64,000 nucleotides of DNA, taken from Mesorhizobium sp. B4-1-4 (GTDB lineage: Bacteria > Pseudomonadota > Alphaproteobacteria > Rhizobiales > Rhizobiaceae). A program made the position numbers and the translations under genes. The DNA lies in assembly GCF_006439395.2 (NCBI RefSeq), contig NZ_CP083950.1, forward strand, positions 3,038,001 through 3,102,000, written 5' to 3'. Below, piece by piece: positions 1 to 8,248 of this stretch (position 1 is its first letter; every line of letters starts with the position of its first letter). A model generated the notes under the pieces. That model did not search any database and had not been told where the DNA came from. It saw only the letters and a program-made list of their open reading frames with translations.

Positions 1-861
1 TTGCCATTCGGCGTCGTCATTGGCGTGCGACAGCACGGGAATGAAGGTGACGTCGGAATGATTGCCGACCAACTCGGCGATCCTGTCGAGATAGAACAGG
101 TCGTTGCGGGTGCGGGCGCCGTAGAAGAAATAGACCGGACGTTTCTCGCCGCTCTTCAGGTGGTCGTTGAGGATCGACCAGATCGGCGACATGCCCGAAC
201 CGGCGCCGACCAGGATTAGCGGTCCTTGCCGTTCGTCGCGGCGGAAGCAGGTTCCGTAGGGTCCGACGACGGTGACTTCGGCTCCGGCCCTGATGCCTCC
301 GGAATCGAGTTCTCCCGAGAACTTTCCTTCGGGGTATTTTTTGATGATGAAGGAGAGTTTTTGGGTTTGGTCCGGCGTATTTGCCATGGAGAACGAGCGC
401 GTAATCGTCTCCCCTTTTTGCGTGGTAACCGTGATGTCGACATATTGCCCCGCCCAAAACTTCATCGGCGAGCCGAGTTCGATCTCGATGCCGCGAATGT
501 CGTGGGTCAGCTGCTCGATGCGAGCAATCCGGCCCTTGTATGTTTTAACGGCGATCGCCTTCGCCAGAATCTCCTCGTCGTAGTTGAGAAGCTCGACTTC
601 CAGGTCGGAGTAGGCGATGCAACGGCACAACAGGACGTGCCCGTTTTCCTTCTCCATGTCGTTCAGCGCGAAGGTCGAGTATTTCAGCATGTCGACTTCG
701 CCTTCGAGCAGCACGCTTTTGCAGGCCGAGCACTGCCCCTCCTTGCAGCCGTGCGGCAGCGCGATGCCCTGACGAAACGCGGCGTTGAGCACCGTTTCGC
801 CATTCTCGACATCGAACTCGACACCGACTGGGCTGAGCCTGACCGTGTGGGTTTCCGACAT
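1..861 (-). CDS. mimB: Diiron monooxygenase reductase, 3' end cut by window edge
   Basis: This is the NADH-dependent electron-transfer subunit that feeds a soluble diiron hydroxylase. The 287 residues in the window hold an N-terminal plant-type [2Fe-2S] domain with Cys39, Cys44, Cys47 and Cys79, then an FAD domain with the flavin motif RSFSMANTP near residue 150, then the start of the NAD domain with GAGSGMSPI near residue 220. Families of this layout are about 340-350 aa, so roughly 60 residues lie outside the window. The start is the ATG at 861, preceded by a GGAGGT ribosome site. It follows the large hydroxylase gene by 51 bp, which contains a strong hairpin. The pairing points to MimB/PrmB of propane 2-monooxygenase systems. 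A phenol- or acetone-type role is equally possible from sequence alone. Confidence 0.9.
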   Translation of the reverse strand, partial: MSETHTVRLSPVGVEFDVENGETVLNAAFRQGIALPHGCKEGQCSACKSVLLEGEVDMLKYSTFALNDMEKENGHVLLCRCIAYSDLEVELLNYDEEILAKAIAVKTYKGRIARIEQLTHDIRGIEIELGSPMKFWAGQYVDITVTTQKGETITRSFSMANTPDQTQKLSFIIKKYPEGKFSGELDSGGIRAGAEVTVVGPYGTCFRRDERQGPLILVGAGSGMSPIWSILNDHLKSGEKRPVYFFYGARTRNDLFYLDRIAELVGNHSDVTFIPVLSHANDDAEWQ

Positions 862-882
862 ACGGACCTCCAGTGAAAGCAA

Positions 883-903
883 GGGGCGGGACGAACCCGC
901 CCC
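883..903 (-). other. Intercistronic hairpin between mimA and mimB
   Basis: A perfect 8-bp inverted repeat (GGGGCGGG at 883-890, CCCGCCCC at 896-903) with a 5-nt loop lies between the hydroxylase stop codon and the reductase ribosome site. On the transcribed strand it is followed only by TTGCTTTC, so it is a weak terminator at best. It may protect the 3' end of the hydroxylase message or lower reductase expression, because catalytic hydroxylase is needed in excess of reductase. Function is inferred. Confidence 0.7.
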
Positions 904-912
904 CTGACCTGA

Positions 913-2580
913 TCAGTTGCAAGGATTGATGGTGAAGCCGGCCCGGTATTCGGCCAGATGCTTCTCACGGTCCGCGGGCGACATGGCACGCAGCGCGTTG
1001 AGCGGCGATCCGAGCGTGTTGCCGCGTACATCGTCAAGCGTCCACATCTCCTTGTCGTCGAAGCGCAGATGCGGTTGCGGAACCAGCGTCTTGCCGTCGG
1101 AGCGGACGAAGTTCAGGTCCTTGATGGCATCAGCCAGGTCCCAGCCGTCATAGAGCGTCTCCCACTCGCGCTTGCCGCTGAAACGGCCCATCGCGGGCGT
1201 CGGACGGCCCTCATACTCGTCGTTGAAGGCGACCATCGTGGTCCAGCGGTCGAGCTCGTGAGCGAATGTGTAGAGTTCGCCGTTGATCTCGCCGACCACC
1301 ATGTCCTCGCGGATCAGGCAGGGGACGAGGCAAGACCAGCAGCGGTGCGGATAGACGTAGCCGACATCGCTGTTGAACAGCAGCACCTTCTCGCCCTTGT
1401 GGCTGAGCTTGGCGTACCATTTCCAGAAATCGCCGAATTCGGCGTACCAGCCCGGATACTTGTGCTCGAACCACTCGAAGTCCTTGTCGGTCTGGGCCTC
1501 GATGCGCCAGAAATTGACCGGCCAGCCGACCGCGAAGAACTGCCCGACCTTGTGGACGTAGTTCTTCTTGGTGATGCGCTCCCAAGCCGCCTGGACGTCG
1601 TCGTGATGGACCTTGATGCCGTATTTCTCGAGCGGCAGCATGTAGGTGCGATAGTAGTCCTCATAGATCCAGCGGTGCCACATTTCCGCGTAGGACTCCT
1701 TGTTCTTGTCGCGGTTGGTGGTGCCGTATTCGATGAAAGTGCCGATTGCCGCATCGACGATCGCGTGGTTCTGCCAGAAGGCGTAGCGCAGGTCGCGTTC
1801 AAGCAGCAGATGGTTCTCCGGCTCCTTGAGCGCCGCCATCAGCAGCGAATGGCCATTGCCGATGTGCCGGCTCTCGTCCGACTGCACCGACAGGAAGACG
1901 GTCGGCAGCGCATAGTCGCCGTTGCGGGCGGCCTCCGAAGGCATGGCGACGAACAGTGTGTTGGTGAAGGCGGTCTCGGCCACCACGGTCAGGTACATGC
2001 AGGCGGCGGTCATCGTGTCGCCGGTGATGAAGCCTTCGGCGAACTGCCGGCCGATGGTGGTGGCGTAGCACTTTCCGAAGGCTTCCTCGGTGATGTCGAA
2101 GCCGGCCGGGTCGATGTAATTCTCCATGTACCATTTCTTCAAATTCATCTGGATCGTCGAGTGACGGAATTCGTCGATCATCTGCATGGTGAAGCCGGTT
2201 CTGAGTTCCTCACCGGGCGCGATGCGGGCAACCATCGCCATCGAGCGGGCGGCGGAGATTTCGGGGAAGGGAATGATGGCCAGGAAGAGCTTCATCCACT
2301 CGACCCAGCGCGGTTCGACGTTGCGGAACATGTCGCCGCGCAAAGCCGCGTCGAGCGCGCCATAGACGCGATTGTCCTTTTCTTCCTGCATCGGGAAATA
2401 GGACCGCAAAACCTGTTTCATCGGGTCGCGCGGCGTCTTGTTGATCTTGTAGTCGGTCGGAAACGTCATCGCCTCCTGCACGTAGGAAGGATTCCAGCCG
2501 AGGTCGGCAATCTTCTTGGTCGCCTCGCCCACGGAGATTCCGCGCTGCGAGGTAATCTTGTTGAGCGTCAGAGACGTCAT
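913..2580 (-). CDS. mimA: Propane/acetone/phenol-type monooxygenase, large hydroxylase subunit
   Basis: This is the catalytic alpha subunit of a soluble diiron monooxygenase that inserts one oxygen atom from O2 into an alkane, ketone or phenol. At 555 aa it has the usual length. The carboxylate-bridged diiron ligands are visible as Glu107, the first DEFRH motif (Glu137, His140), Glu202 and the second DESRH motif (Glu236, His239). The start is the ATG at 2580, preceded by GGTGGAGG; an upstream in-frame extension has no ribosome site. The reductase gene follows directly. The closest family I recognise is MimA/PrmA (propane 2-monooxygenase, binuclear iron centre). The beta subunit and coupling protein would be expected beyond position 1. 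Expression is probably sigma-54 dependent, from the promoter at 2873-2888. Confidence 0.9.
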   Translation of the reverse strand: MTSLTLNKITSQRGISVGEATKKIADLGWNPSYVQEAMTFPTDYKINKTPRDPMKQVLRSYFPMQEEKDNRVYGALDAALRGDMFRNVEPRWVEWMKLFLAIIPFPEISAARSMAMVARIAPGEELRTGFTMQMIDEFRHSTIQMNLKKWYMENYIDPAGFDITEEAFGKCYATTIGRQFAEGFITGDTMTAACMYLTVVAETAFTNTLFVAMPSEAARNGDYALPTVFLSVQSDESRHIGNGHSLLMAALKEPENHLLLERDLRYAFWQNHAIVDAAIGTFIEYGTTNRDKNKESYAEMWHRWIYEDYYRTYMLPLEKYGIKVHHDDVQAAWERITKKNYVHKVGQFFAVGWPVNFWRIEAQTDKDFEWFEHKYPGWYAEFGDFWKWYAKLSHKGEKVLLFNSDVGYVYPHRCWSCLVPCLIREDMVVGEINGELYTFAHELDRWTTMVAFNDEYEGRPTPAMGRFSGKREWETLYDGWDLADAIKDLNFVRSDGKTLVPQPHLRFDDKEMWTLDDVRGNTLGSPLNALRAMSPADREKHLAEYRAGFTINPCN

Positions 2581-2872
2581 CTCATAAGCCTCCACCAGGT
2601 TTGAGCCGCGGGTCCCTTGACCCCGGCATGAAGCGGCACAAAAGCACCGCCAGTGAGAGTGCGAACGGCATGACAAGGGTTGCGCGGCAACGCGCTCGAC
2701 AAGGTCGGGCCGTTCAAGTGGATCGGGCAAAGGTGTTCGAGGCGTCTGGCGTGAGCTGCGAGACGCCGATCGCATCTGCGATGGCGTATCGAAGCCGATG
2801 TCCTGCTTCCTCCGGTCCTTCGTTCTTTTGGCCCGGCGTCAAAGCGCGATGGGCTTCTTGTGCAAGAGACAA

Positions 2873-2888
2873 AGCAAACATCGTGCCA
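2873..2888 (-). promoter_or_regulatory. Sigma-54 (RpoN) promoter for the monooxygenase operon
   Basis: Read on the minus strand this is TGGCACGATGTTTGCT. It matches the -24/-12 consensus TGGCACG-N4-TTGCW at every conserved position. The predicted start is about 12 nt beyond the -12 element, near 2862, giving a leader of about 280 nt before the hydroxylase ATG. Sigma-54 promoters need an AAA+ activator; none is encoded in the window. Confidence 0.85.
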
Positions 2889-2898
2889 GTTTGGCGAC

Positions 2899-3000
2899 AG
2901 TGCCCATAGCTGGCACTCACAACAAAATTTCCGCTCTTTGCGCACATGGGCAAGGTGCAAAACTGTAACCTTATTTTACAGATGTAACTTACGCATGTAA
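2899..3000 (-). promoter_or_regulatory. Candidate activator sites upstream of the sigma-54 promoter
   Basis: Two structures lie upstream of the -24 element. Nearer is the inverted repeat AGTGCC (2899-2904) with GGCACT (2912-2917). Further out is an AT-rich cluster of TGTAA half sites: 2964-2968, a TTACA-GA-TGTAA palindrome at 2976-2987, and 2996-3000. The distal cluster is about 100-140 bp upstream of the predicted start, the usual distance for an AAA+ activator. The assignment is positional inference. Confidence 0.5.
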
Positions 3001-3143
3001 TATTTAGCGTTATTTCGCATATGCGAGATATGCAGTTAGCAATCGCAGCAAATATCAAAGTTCACCTCAAGCTATTTAACTTGTCATTTTTCTATACTAC
3101 TTGGAGACGGCGGCCGGTGATGTCCTGGCGCTGGAGAAAGATC

Positions 3144-3620
3144 ATGGCGAACGGTAAAGACAGCCAGGGGCCATCGGGGCCGATGTCCAGTCAGGCCGAC
3201 GGCGTCACCGGCGATCTTGTCAGGCTGATGCCGCGCGACCTCGTCTTCGTCATGCGCTTCATGGGCGAGAGCCAGCACCGCCTGCAGAGCCATTTCCAGG
3301 ACTTCATCAGGGGCGAGCTCGCAGCCGGCGGCGTGACCACGGAAACGCATCCGATGATCCATCTGTTCATCGAGAGCCACGCGATCCTGTTGCGCGACTT
3401 CGTGTTTTCCGGCGTTTCACTGACGCGCCAGTTCCGTGTCGAGGAGATCGAGCGCTTGACCGGCGACACGACATCGATGATCCGCGTCGACATCTGGGAC
3501 CAGCTCAAGAGCCACATCGAGACGGCCGAAAAGCAGTTCCAGTCGCAGGCCGGCACGCTGCCCAGATTGCTGTCGGCCTTCGAAAAGCCGCTCGGGCCGA
3601 TGGCTGGGAGGGAGAAATGA
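3144..3620 (+). CDS. Unassigned helical protein, first gene of a WD40 operon
   Basis: A 158-aa protein I do not recognise. It is soluble, rich in predicted helix and lacks a signal peptide or membrane segment. After a polar N-terminus (residues 1-25) it has a hydrophobic-helix region around PRDLVFVMRFMGESQHRL and a region rich in His, Phe and Leu near residues 70-95. The start chosen is the ATG at 3144 with GGAGAAAG upstream; an ATG at 3120 is possible. Its stop overlaps the start of the next gene (ATGA), so the two are translationally coupled. It heads a four-gene operon with a small coiled-coil-like protein, a WD40 protein and a 57-aa protein. Confidence 0.7.
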   Translation: MANGKDSQGPSGPMSSQADGVTGDLVRLMPRDLVFVMRFMGESQHRLQSHFQDFIRGELAAGGVTTETHPMIHLFIESHAILLRDFVFSGVSLTRQFRVEEIERLTGDTTSMIRVDIWDQLKSHIETAEKQFQSQAGTLPRLLSAFEKPLGPMAGREK

Positions 3621-3937
3621 GCGGATCCGAAACCGCTGCGCGTGACGCGCTGCTCCCTCGCCGGCTCGATCTTGTCGCCGGCGTTTCAATCCTCACAGCG
3701 GAAGCACTGCGGCTCAACCAGAAACGCGCCGGCATCGAAATGGAGGTGCTGCGCCTCGAGTTGGAGATCGGCAGAAGCGGCGCCAGCGAGCAACTGGTGC
3801 GGGATTTGCATGAGGCTGAGCAGAGCGCGGCGGCGATCATGCAGGCATGTGCGGCTTGCGAGGAGCGCATCGTGGCCGCCGAAGGCGATGTCGACGATGT
3901 CGATCGCCGGCTTGCCGCGATGGCGAACAAGGAGTGA
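3617..3937 (+). CDS. Small coiled-coil-like protein of the WD40 operon
   Basis: A 106-aa, Ala/Glu/Leu/Arg-rich protein with no recognised domain. Residues 30-100 carry heptad-like spacing of hydrophobic residues (for example EMEVLRLELEIG and HEAEQSAAAIM) consistent with a long helix or coiled coil. The start overlaps the previous stop in an ATGA and is preceded by GGGAGGGAG. A helical adaptor or scaffold role beside a propeller protein is possible but is only inference. Confidence 0.65.
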   Translation: MSGSETAARDALLPRRLDLVAGVSILTAEALRLNQKRAGIEMEVLRLELEIGRSGASEQLVRDLHEAEQSAAAIMQACAACEERIVAAEGDVDDVDRRLAAMANKE

Positions 3938-3950
3938 TGGGAGTGACACT

Positions 3951-5078
3951 GTGAATCAGCGGACGATGCAGAACCTGACCTTGTTCGATCTTCTAGCGCG
4001 CAGCTGGCGACGTCCGTCGGCTATCGCCGATCTTTGCTTCAGCGCCGATGGCTCAGCAGTCGCCTTCAGTTCCGTGGACGGAACCGTAGCCATCGCCGCG
4101 GTTACCGATCAGGAGCCGCCGGAATCGCGGATGCGAGTGAGCGGCGACCTCGGGCAGACGACAATCCGGCCGCGCGAAAAGCCGCCGGTGCCGTTGATCG
4201 CGTCGGCCGCGTTTGGCGATGGCGATGTGCCGATCATTGCCTATGGGCATTCCGGTTTCCTGGCCGGCGCGGCCAGTGGCGAAGTGCAACATCTCAGCGC
4301 CGGCGGCGACGTCGCCGCCCTGCCGATCAGGGTGGACGGACCGATTGTCGCCCTCGACCATAGCGCCAGGACTGATATGACGGCTACCAGCAATGGGCAC
4401 GATATGTTCCTGTCGCGCGGCCAAGACAATGCCGTGCCGCTAAAGAACGCGACGACATCGTCCGCAGGTGCACTTGCCTTCTCGCCTGGCGGACGGCGCC
4501 TCGCCTGCGGTCTCGATGACGGATTGTCGATCTGGGCGGTCGAGGGAGACGCCGTCCTGATCCGCGAATCGTCTCTCCCAGCCCGACCGGTATCCATCCG
4601 CTGGAGCGGCGACGGCACATGGCTGGCCTGCGGGCTCGAAACGGGTGGCTTTGCCCTTGTCAACCTGGCCGATGGCCGCTCCGGCATTGTCGCGGGGTTT
4701 CCATCGCCGGTCCGCACGATGTGCTGGAGCCGGCCGGGCAATGCGCTGTTCGCGTCGGGCGCGTTCCGGATCGCCGGCTGGTCAATGACCGCTCCGCCCA
4801 TTGACGGCGAAACCTCCGGGGCTCTTGAAACAGGCCGCGCCGGGCTGGTTCTGGTGGAAGCGGTGGCGGCGCACCCTGAGAAGAAGCTGATTGCAGCCGG
4901 CTACGCCAATGGCCGCATCGCTGTCGCCCAGATCGGCGGACGCGACGAGCTTCTCGTCAGGCCATTGGGCAGTGCGATCAGCGCGCTCGCCTGGTCGGGT
5001 GACGGTCGGCATTTGGCGGTTGGCGCGGTCGACGGTACCGCTGCGATCGTCACCTTTCCGGCACAGATGTTCAAATAG
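3951..5078 (+). CDS. WD40-repeat beta-propeller protein
   Basis: A 375-aa protein made largely of degenerate WD40 repeats. Blades can be recognised by recurring patterns such as FSADGSAVAFSSVDGTV, FSPGGRRLACGLDDG, WSGDGTWLACGLETGG, HPEKKLIAAGYANGRI and WSGDGRHLAVGAVDGT, enough for one six- or seven-bladed propeller. No signal peptide or catalytic domain is seen, so a cytoplasmic protein-interaction platform is likely. The start is GTG at 3951 with GGGAGTG upstream; ATG at 3966 is an alternative. It lies 13 bp after the preceding gene and 33 bp before the next, within one operon. The partners and process are unknown. Confidence 0.75.
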   Translation: MNQRTMQNLTLFDLLARSWRRPSAIADLCFSADGSAVAFSSVDGTVAIAAVTDQEPPESRMRVSGDLGQTTIRPREKPPVPLIASAAFGDGDVPIIAYGHSGFLAGAASGEVQHLSAGGDVAALPIRVDGPIVALDHSARTDMTATSNGHDMFLSRGQDNAVPLKNATTSSAGALAFSPGGRRLACGLDDGLSIWAVEGDAVLIRESSLPARPVSIRWSGDGTWLACGLETGGFALVNLADGRSGIVAGFPSPVRTMCWSRPGNALFASGAFRIAGWSMTAPPIDGETSGALETGRAGLVLVEAVAAHPEKKLIAAGYANGRIAVAQIGGRDELLVRPLGSAISALAWSGDGRHLAVGAVDGTAAIVTFPAQMFK

Positions 5079-5111
5079 CGGACGCGGATCCGCGCAAGAC
5101 AGGAGGATGCG

Positions 5112-5285
5112 ATGCAGGCTGAACTGAGCGCCGAGGAGAAGAGCAAGGACGCGTTTTTCGAACAGCTGGCAAAACTGTCGGAAGAAATGGTCGCCAAGCA
5201 CGGCAAGGATTTCAGCATGGGTGCGCTGGTGCTCGCGGCGCGCTGGATTGCCGAAAACCGGGTTGGACGCTTGAAGACCAACTAG
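5112..5285 (+). CDS. 57-aa protein closing the WD40 operon
   Basis: A short helical protein with an acidic/basic N-terminal half (residues 1-30, many Lys and Glu) and a hydrophobic patch near residues 38-48 (MGALVLAARWIAE). An ideal AGGAGG ribosome site sits 5 bp before the ATG, which is good evidence that it is translated. No family is recognised. It is likely cotranscribed with the WD40 gene 33 bp upstream. The size fits a small regulatory or structural partner. Confidence 0.65.
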   Translation: MQAELSAEEKSKDAFFEQLAKLSEEMVAKHGKDFSMGALVLAARWIAENRVGRLKTN

Positions 5286-5476
5286 GAAGTTTCGTTGGCC
5301 TTGTGGGCGGTCGAGCGTCCCGGTGGACAATGGTCGCAACTGTCCTGCCCTTCAGCCGGCCACGATAAGACAACGGACGTCTCCAACGGCGGAGCTGCGC
5401 GGTGCACTGCCTCTCGTCGACCCGCTAGGCATTCGAACTGAACGCGAAGGGTGCGGGATTATAAAAGATAATCAGT

Positions 5477-5535
5477 GTTAACGGATGGTTAGCCAACCCA
5501 TATCCTTCGTATCATCTCGTATGCTCTGGCGAACC
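5477..5535. repeat. Dispersed intergenic repeat, copy 1
   Basis: About 58 bp match the segment at 25981-26038 at roughly 85% identity, with a fully identical core around CCAACCCATATCCTTCGTAT. Both copies are intergenic, contain the tandem near-repeat TTCGTAT / CTCGTATG with 10-bp periodicity, and end in GGCGAACC. It may belong to a rhizobial intergenic repeat family. No clear palindrome is seen. Confidence 0.7.
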
Positions 5536-5676
5536 CACGGATCAGGAGGAAGACTAGTTTCAATGCAAGCGGGGTTTCCCTTTCCTGCAAGGGGTTCGGT
5601 GAGCGCATGAGCGCGGCTGGTTTGGGGCCGGCAAGAGAATGTCGGCTTCTGGCACCCCATAGGCCCTAAGCAGCCA

Positions 5677-5862
5677 TTAAGGTACGGGGTCGACGATCGC
5701 CCGAACCATGTCCGCGTCACCTCGCTGAGAAGCGCCGAATAGGTGCTCACGCGCGAGCGGCGACCAAGGATTGGCGCCAACTCCTTCCGACAGACACAGC
5801 GGCAGCATCTCCCACTCCTCCTCGCGGTTGATCAGGTGGTAAGGTTCAGGACCCGGCGGGCC
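5677..5862 (-). pseudogene. Aldo/keto reductase relic
   Basis: On the minus strand an open frame ending at a TAA (5677-5679) reads YHLINREEEWEMLPLC and then ANPWSPLARE. This closely resembles the conserved aldo/keto reductase segment that normally reads REEEREMLPLC...VIPWSPLARG. The sequence on either side has lost similarity, so only about 60 of the usual 320-350 residues survive. It is a decayed gene, with no start codon or ribosome site. Confidence 0.6.
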
Positions 5863-6070
5863 GCAAGCGGTGAGCTATGGGGTTTGTGTTTCGGGGCGTG
5901 GCAGCAATGCGAGCGCGCGCTGGATGCCAAAGGTCGGCAGGGCTGCTGCAGGCAGGCTTAGTACCTTTTTAAGCGAGTCTTACCCAAACTATCACCGCCA
6001 AACGGTATAACGGCAAATATTGACTGTCAGAAGTGAGTCATTCTTAAGAGTTATAAGATATGATTTTGCC

Positions 6071-8248
6071 GTGAATGAAACAACAGAGACTAACTCGAAT
6101 GGCTCAGGTTTGACGCCCTTCCGTTTCGGCGGGGGCGAGGCGGTGCGCAATTTCGTAGAAAACGCAACGATCCCGACCTTCCTTTTCAATACTGATGGGA
6201 AGATTGTTTACGCCAATCGAGCCGGAAGCCACGTGCTTGGGTACGGGCCCGACGAATGTGTCGGAATCCACTTCACGACAATCGTTCATTCCGACGACCT
6301 GGCGACAGCGCGCACGCAGACCGAAGATTTGATTGCCGGAAAGATCCAGGGTTATCAGGCAGAGCGACGGTACATCCGCAAGGACGGCGAAACCATTTGG
6401 GCGCTGACTTCCGTGACCCTGATGCATGGCGACGAGGAAAAGGTTCGTTACCTCTCTGTGCAGGCGGTGAATATCGACCGCCGAAAACGCGCTGAGGCAG
6501 CCCTATCGGAAAGCGAGCGTCGCCTGCAAGTGGCGCTGGGCGCCTCGCAAATAGGGGTATTCGAGGGCGACCTGGCAACTGGTGAGCTGTTTTGGGACGA
6601 CAGGACGCGAGACATTTTTGGCATTCCGCGAGAGCGGAAATCCTTTCGCGCCGCCGACTGGGAGAATGCCCTACATCCCGAAGATGCTGCGAAGATCCTT
6701 GAGGCGATGTCACGCGCCATCGAGGAGAAGGGTACCTTCAACGCGAAATTCCGCATCGTAAGGGCCGACGGTGAAATCCGTACCCTTGTGTCGCGCGCAA
6801 CTTACTTTCAGGACGAGGGCTCAACGCCAAAAATCATCGGCGCAAATTGGGACATCACCGACGAAGTCGCCTTGGAACAAAAGCTCAAAACGGCAAAGGC
6901 TCTTGCCGAGGCTCGCAACGTCGAACTGGAAGCCGCCAAGGCCCGGATCGAAACCCAGGCCCTCCATGATGCGCTGACCGGACTCCCCAACCGGCGCTAT
7001 CTAGACCAAATCTTGAACCAGTACCGCAACCGATCGCGACTGCCAGACGATGGTTTGGCATTGCTCCACATCGATCTGGATCGCTTCAAGCAGATTAACG
7101 ATACGCTGGGACACGCGGCCGGCGATGCCGTGCTGGTTCACGTTGCCCGGCTTCTAAATGCCAAGGTCGGAGGGCAGCATTTCGTCGCGCGTGTCGGTGG
7201 CGACGAATTCGTCATAGCCTGTTTCAATGATGCAGACGCCCATCGCCTCGCCGGTCTAGCCGATCAGATCATCACCGATATCCGACAGCCGGTGCCATAC
7301 GAGGGGCATTTCTGCCGCTTAGGCGCAAGCATAGGAATTGCCCTTGAGATGGGCGCGGACATCGACGCGCTTCGCGTGCTGATAAACGCCGACATCGCGC
7401 TCTATCGGGCTAAGGGTCGCGGCCGCAACCGCCATGAATTCTTTTCAAAGGCACTGCAAAGTGAAATTGAATCGACCAAGCATATGGCTGATGAAATTCT
7501 CAGCGGTATCGAGCGGGGTGAATTCCACCCATATTATCAGCCGCTCCTCAACGCAACATCCCTCGACATCATCGGGGTGGAAGCGCTTGTGCGTTGGCAT
7601 CACCCCAGGGAGGGCATCCTCAGTCCGATCCGCTTCCTGAGGATCGCCGAGGATCTCAATGTCTTGGCTGCGATTGATCGCAGCATCCTGCAGCAAGCAA
7701 TGCTCGACCTCGACCAATGGCAATCCCAAGGCATTGCAGTGCCCACCGTATCGGTCAATGTGTCGTTCCGACGCCTGAGCGATGATCGCCTAATTCCAAG
7801 CCTTCGGGAACTCAACATTAGGCCGGGCGCAATTTCTTTCGAGTTGCTCGAGTCAATTTTCCTCGACGAGTTTGACGATGGGGTCGCATGGAATATCGAT
7901 GCAATCAGGGAGATGGGTATAGGCATCGACATAGACGATTTTGGCACCGGCCATACATCCATCGTCAGCCTGCTGAAGCTCAAGCCGCGTCACCTCAAGA
8001 TCGATCGTCAGCTCATCGAACCCATCGTACACAGGCCCGAACAGCGACGTGTGGTTGCGTCCATTATCGACATAGGACGGTCGCTTGGGATCAAAGTCGT
8101 CGCCGAGGGCGTCGAGACGATCGAGCAAGCCCGGATTCTGCGAGAATTGGGCTGCGACATTCTGCAGGGGTTCGCTTTCGCCCGGCCGATGCCTGCCGAT
8201 CAACTGGTAGGCTGGATTGCAGGGGAAAAATGGCGAAAAGCCTCGTAG
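6071..8248 (+). CDS. PAS-PAS-GGDEF-EAL cyclic-di-GMP enzyme
   Basis: A 725-aa cytoplasmic signalling protein with two PAS domains (about residues 26-140 and 150-270, each followed by a PAC-like segment), a GGDEF domain (about 300-460) and an EAL domain (about 480-720). The GGDEF motif is intact near residue 376. The position five residues upstream reads GGQH, so the RxxD product-inhibition site is missing. The EAL domain keeps EALVRW (near 504), NVS, the Glu in LLES, DDFGTG, LKIDR and VAEGVET, and is expected to hydrolyse c-di-GMP. Either a phosphodiesterase or a bifunctional enzyme is possible. The start is uncertain: GTG at 6071 has little ribosome-site support, and a TTG at 6020 is in frame. 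Confidence 0.9.
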   Translation: MNETTETNSNGSGLTPFRFGGGEAVRNFVENATIPTFLFNTDGKIVYANRAGSHVLGYGPDECVGIHFTTIVHSDDLATARTQTEDLIAGKIQGYQAERRYIRKDGETIWALTSVTLMHGDEEKVRYLSVQAVNIDRRKRAEAALSESERRLQVALGASQIGVFEGDLATGELFWDDRTRDIFGIPRERKSFRAADWENALHPEDAAKILEAMSRAIEEKGTFNAKFRIVRADGEIRTLVSRATYFQDEGSTPKIIGANWDITDEVALEQKLKTAKALAEARNVELEAAKARIETQALHDALTGLPNRRYLDQILNQYRNRSRLPDDGLALLHIDLDRFKQINDTLGHAAGDAVLVHVARLLNAKVGGQHFVARVGGDEFVIACFNDADAHRLAGLADQIITDIRQPVPYEGHFCRLGASIGIALEMGADIDALRVLINADIALYRAKGRGRNRHEFFSKALQSEIESTKHMADEILSGIERGEFHPYYQPLLNATSLDIIGVEALVRWHHPREGILSPIRFLRIAEDLNVLAAIDRSILQQAMLDLDQWQSQGIAVPTVSVNVSFRRLSDDRLIPSLRELNIRPGAISFELLESIFLDEFDDGVAWNIDAIREMGIGIDIDDFGTGHTSIVSLLKLKPRHLKIDRQLIEPIVHRPEQRRVVASIIDIGRSLGIKVVAEGVETIEQARILRELGCDILQGFAFARPMPADQLVGWIAGEKWRKAS

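Larger units (their letters stand above)
5286..6070. other. Gene-poor interval with a repeat and a gene relic
   Basis: About 780 bp separate the WD40 operon from the GGDEF-EAL gene. The interval holds one copy of a dispersed repeat (5477-5535) and an aldo/keto reductase relic (5677-5862). I see no intact gene, tRNA or clear terminator in the remainder. Confidence 0.6.

Noticed and set aside
958..2604. Plus-strand open frame opposite mimA
   Set aside because: It is antisense to the diiron hydroxylase, which has all metal ligands; no family resemblance on the plus strand.
5743..5961. 72-aa plus-strand open frame
   Set aside because: It overlaps the aldo/keto reductase relic on the other strand and lacks a ribosome site.
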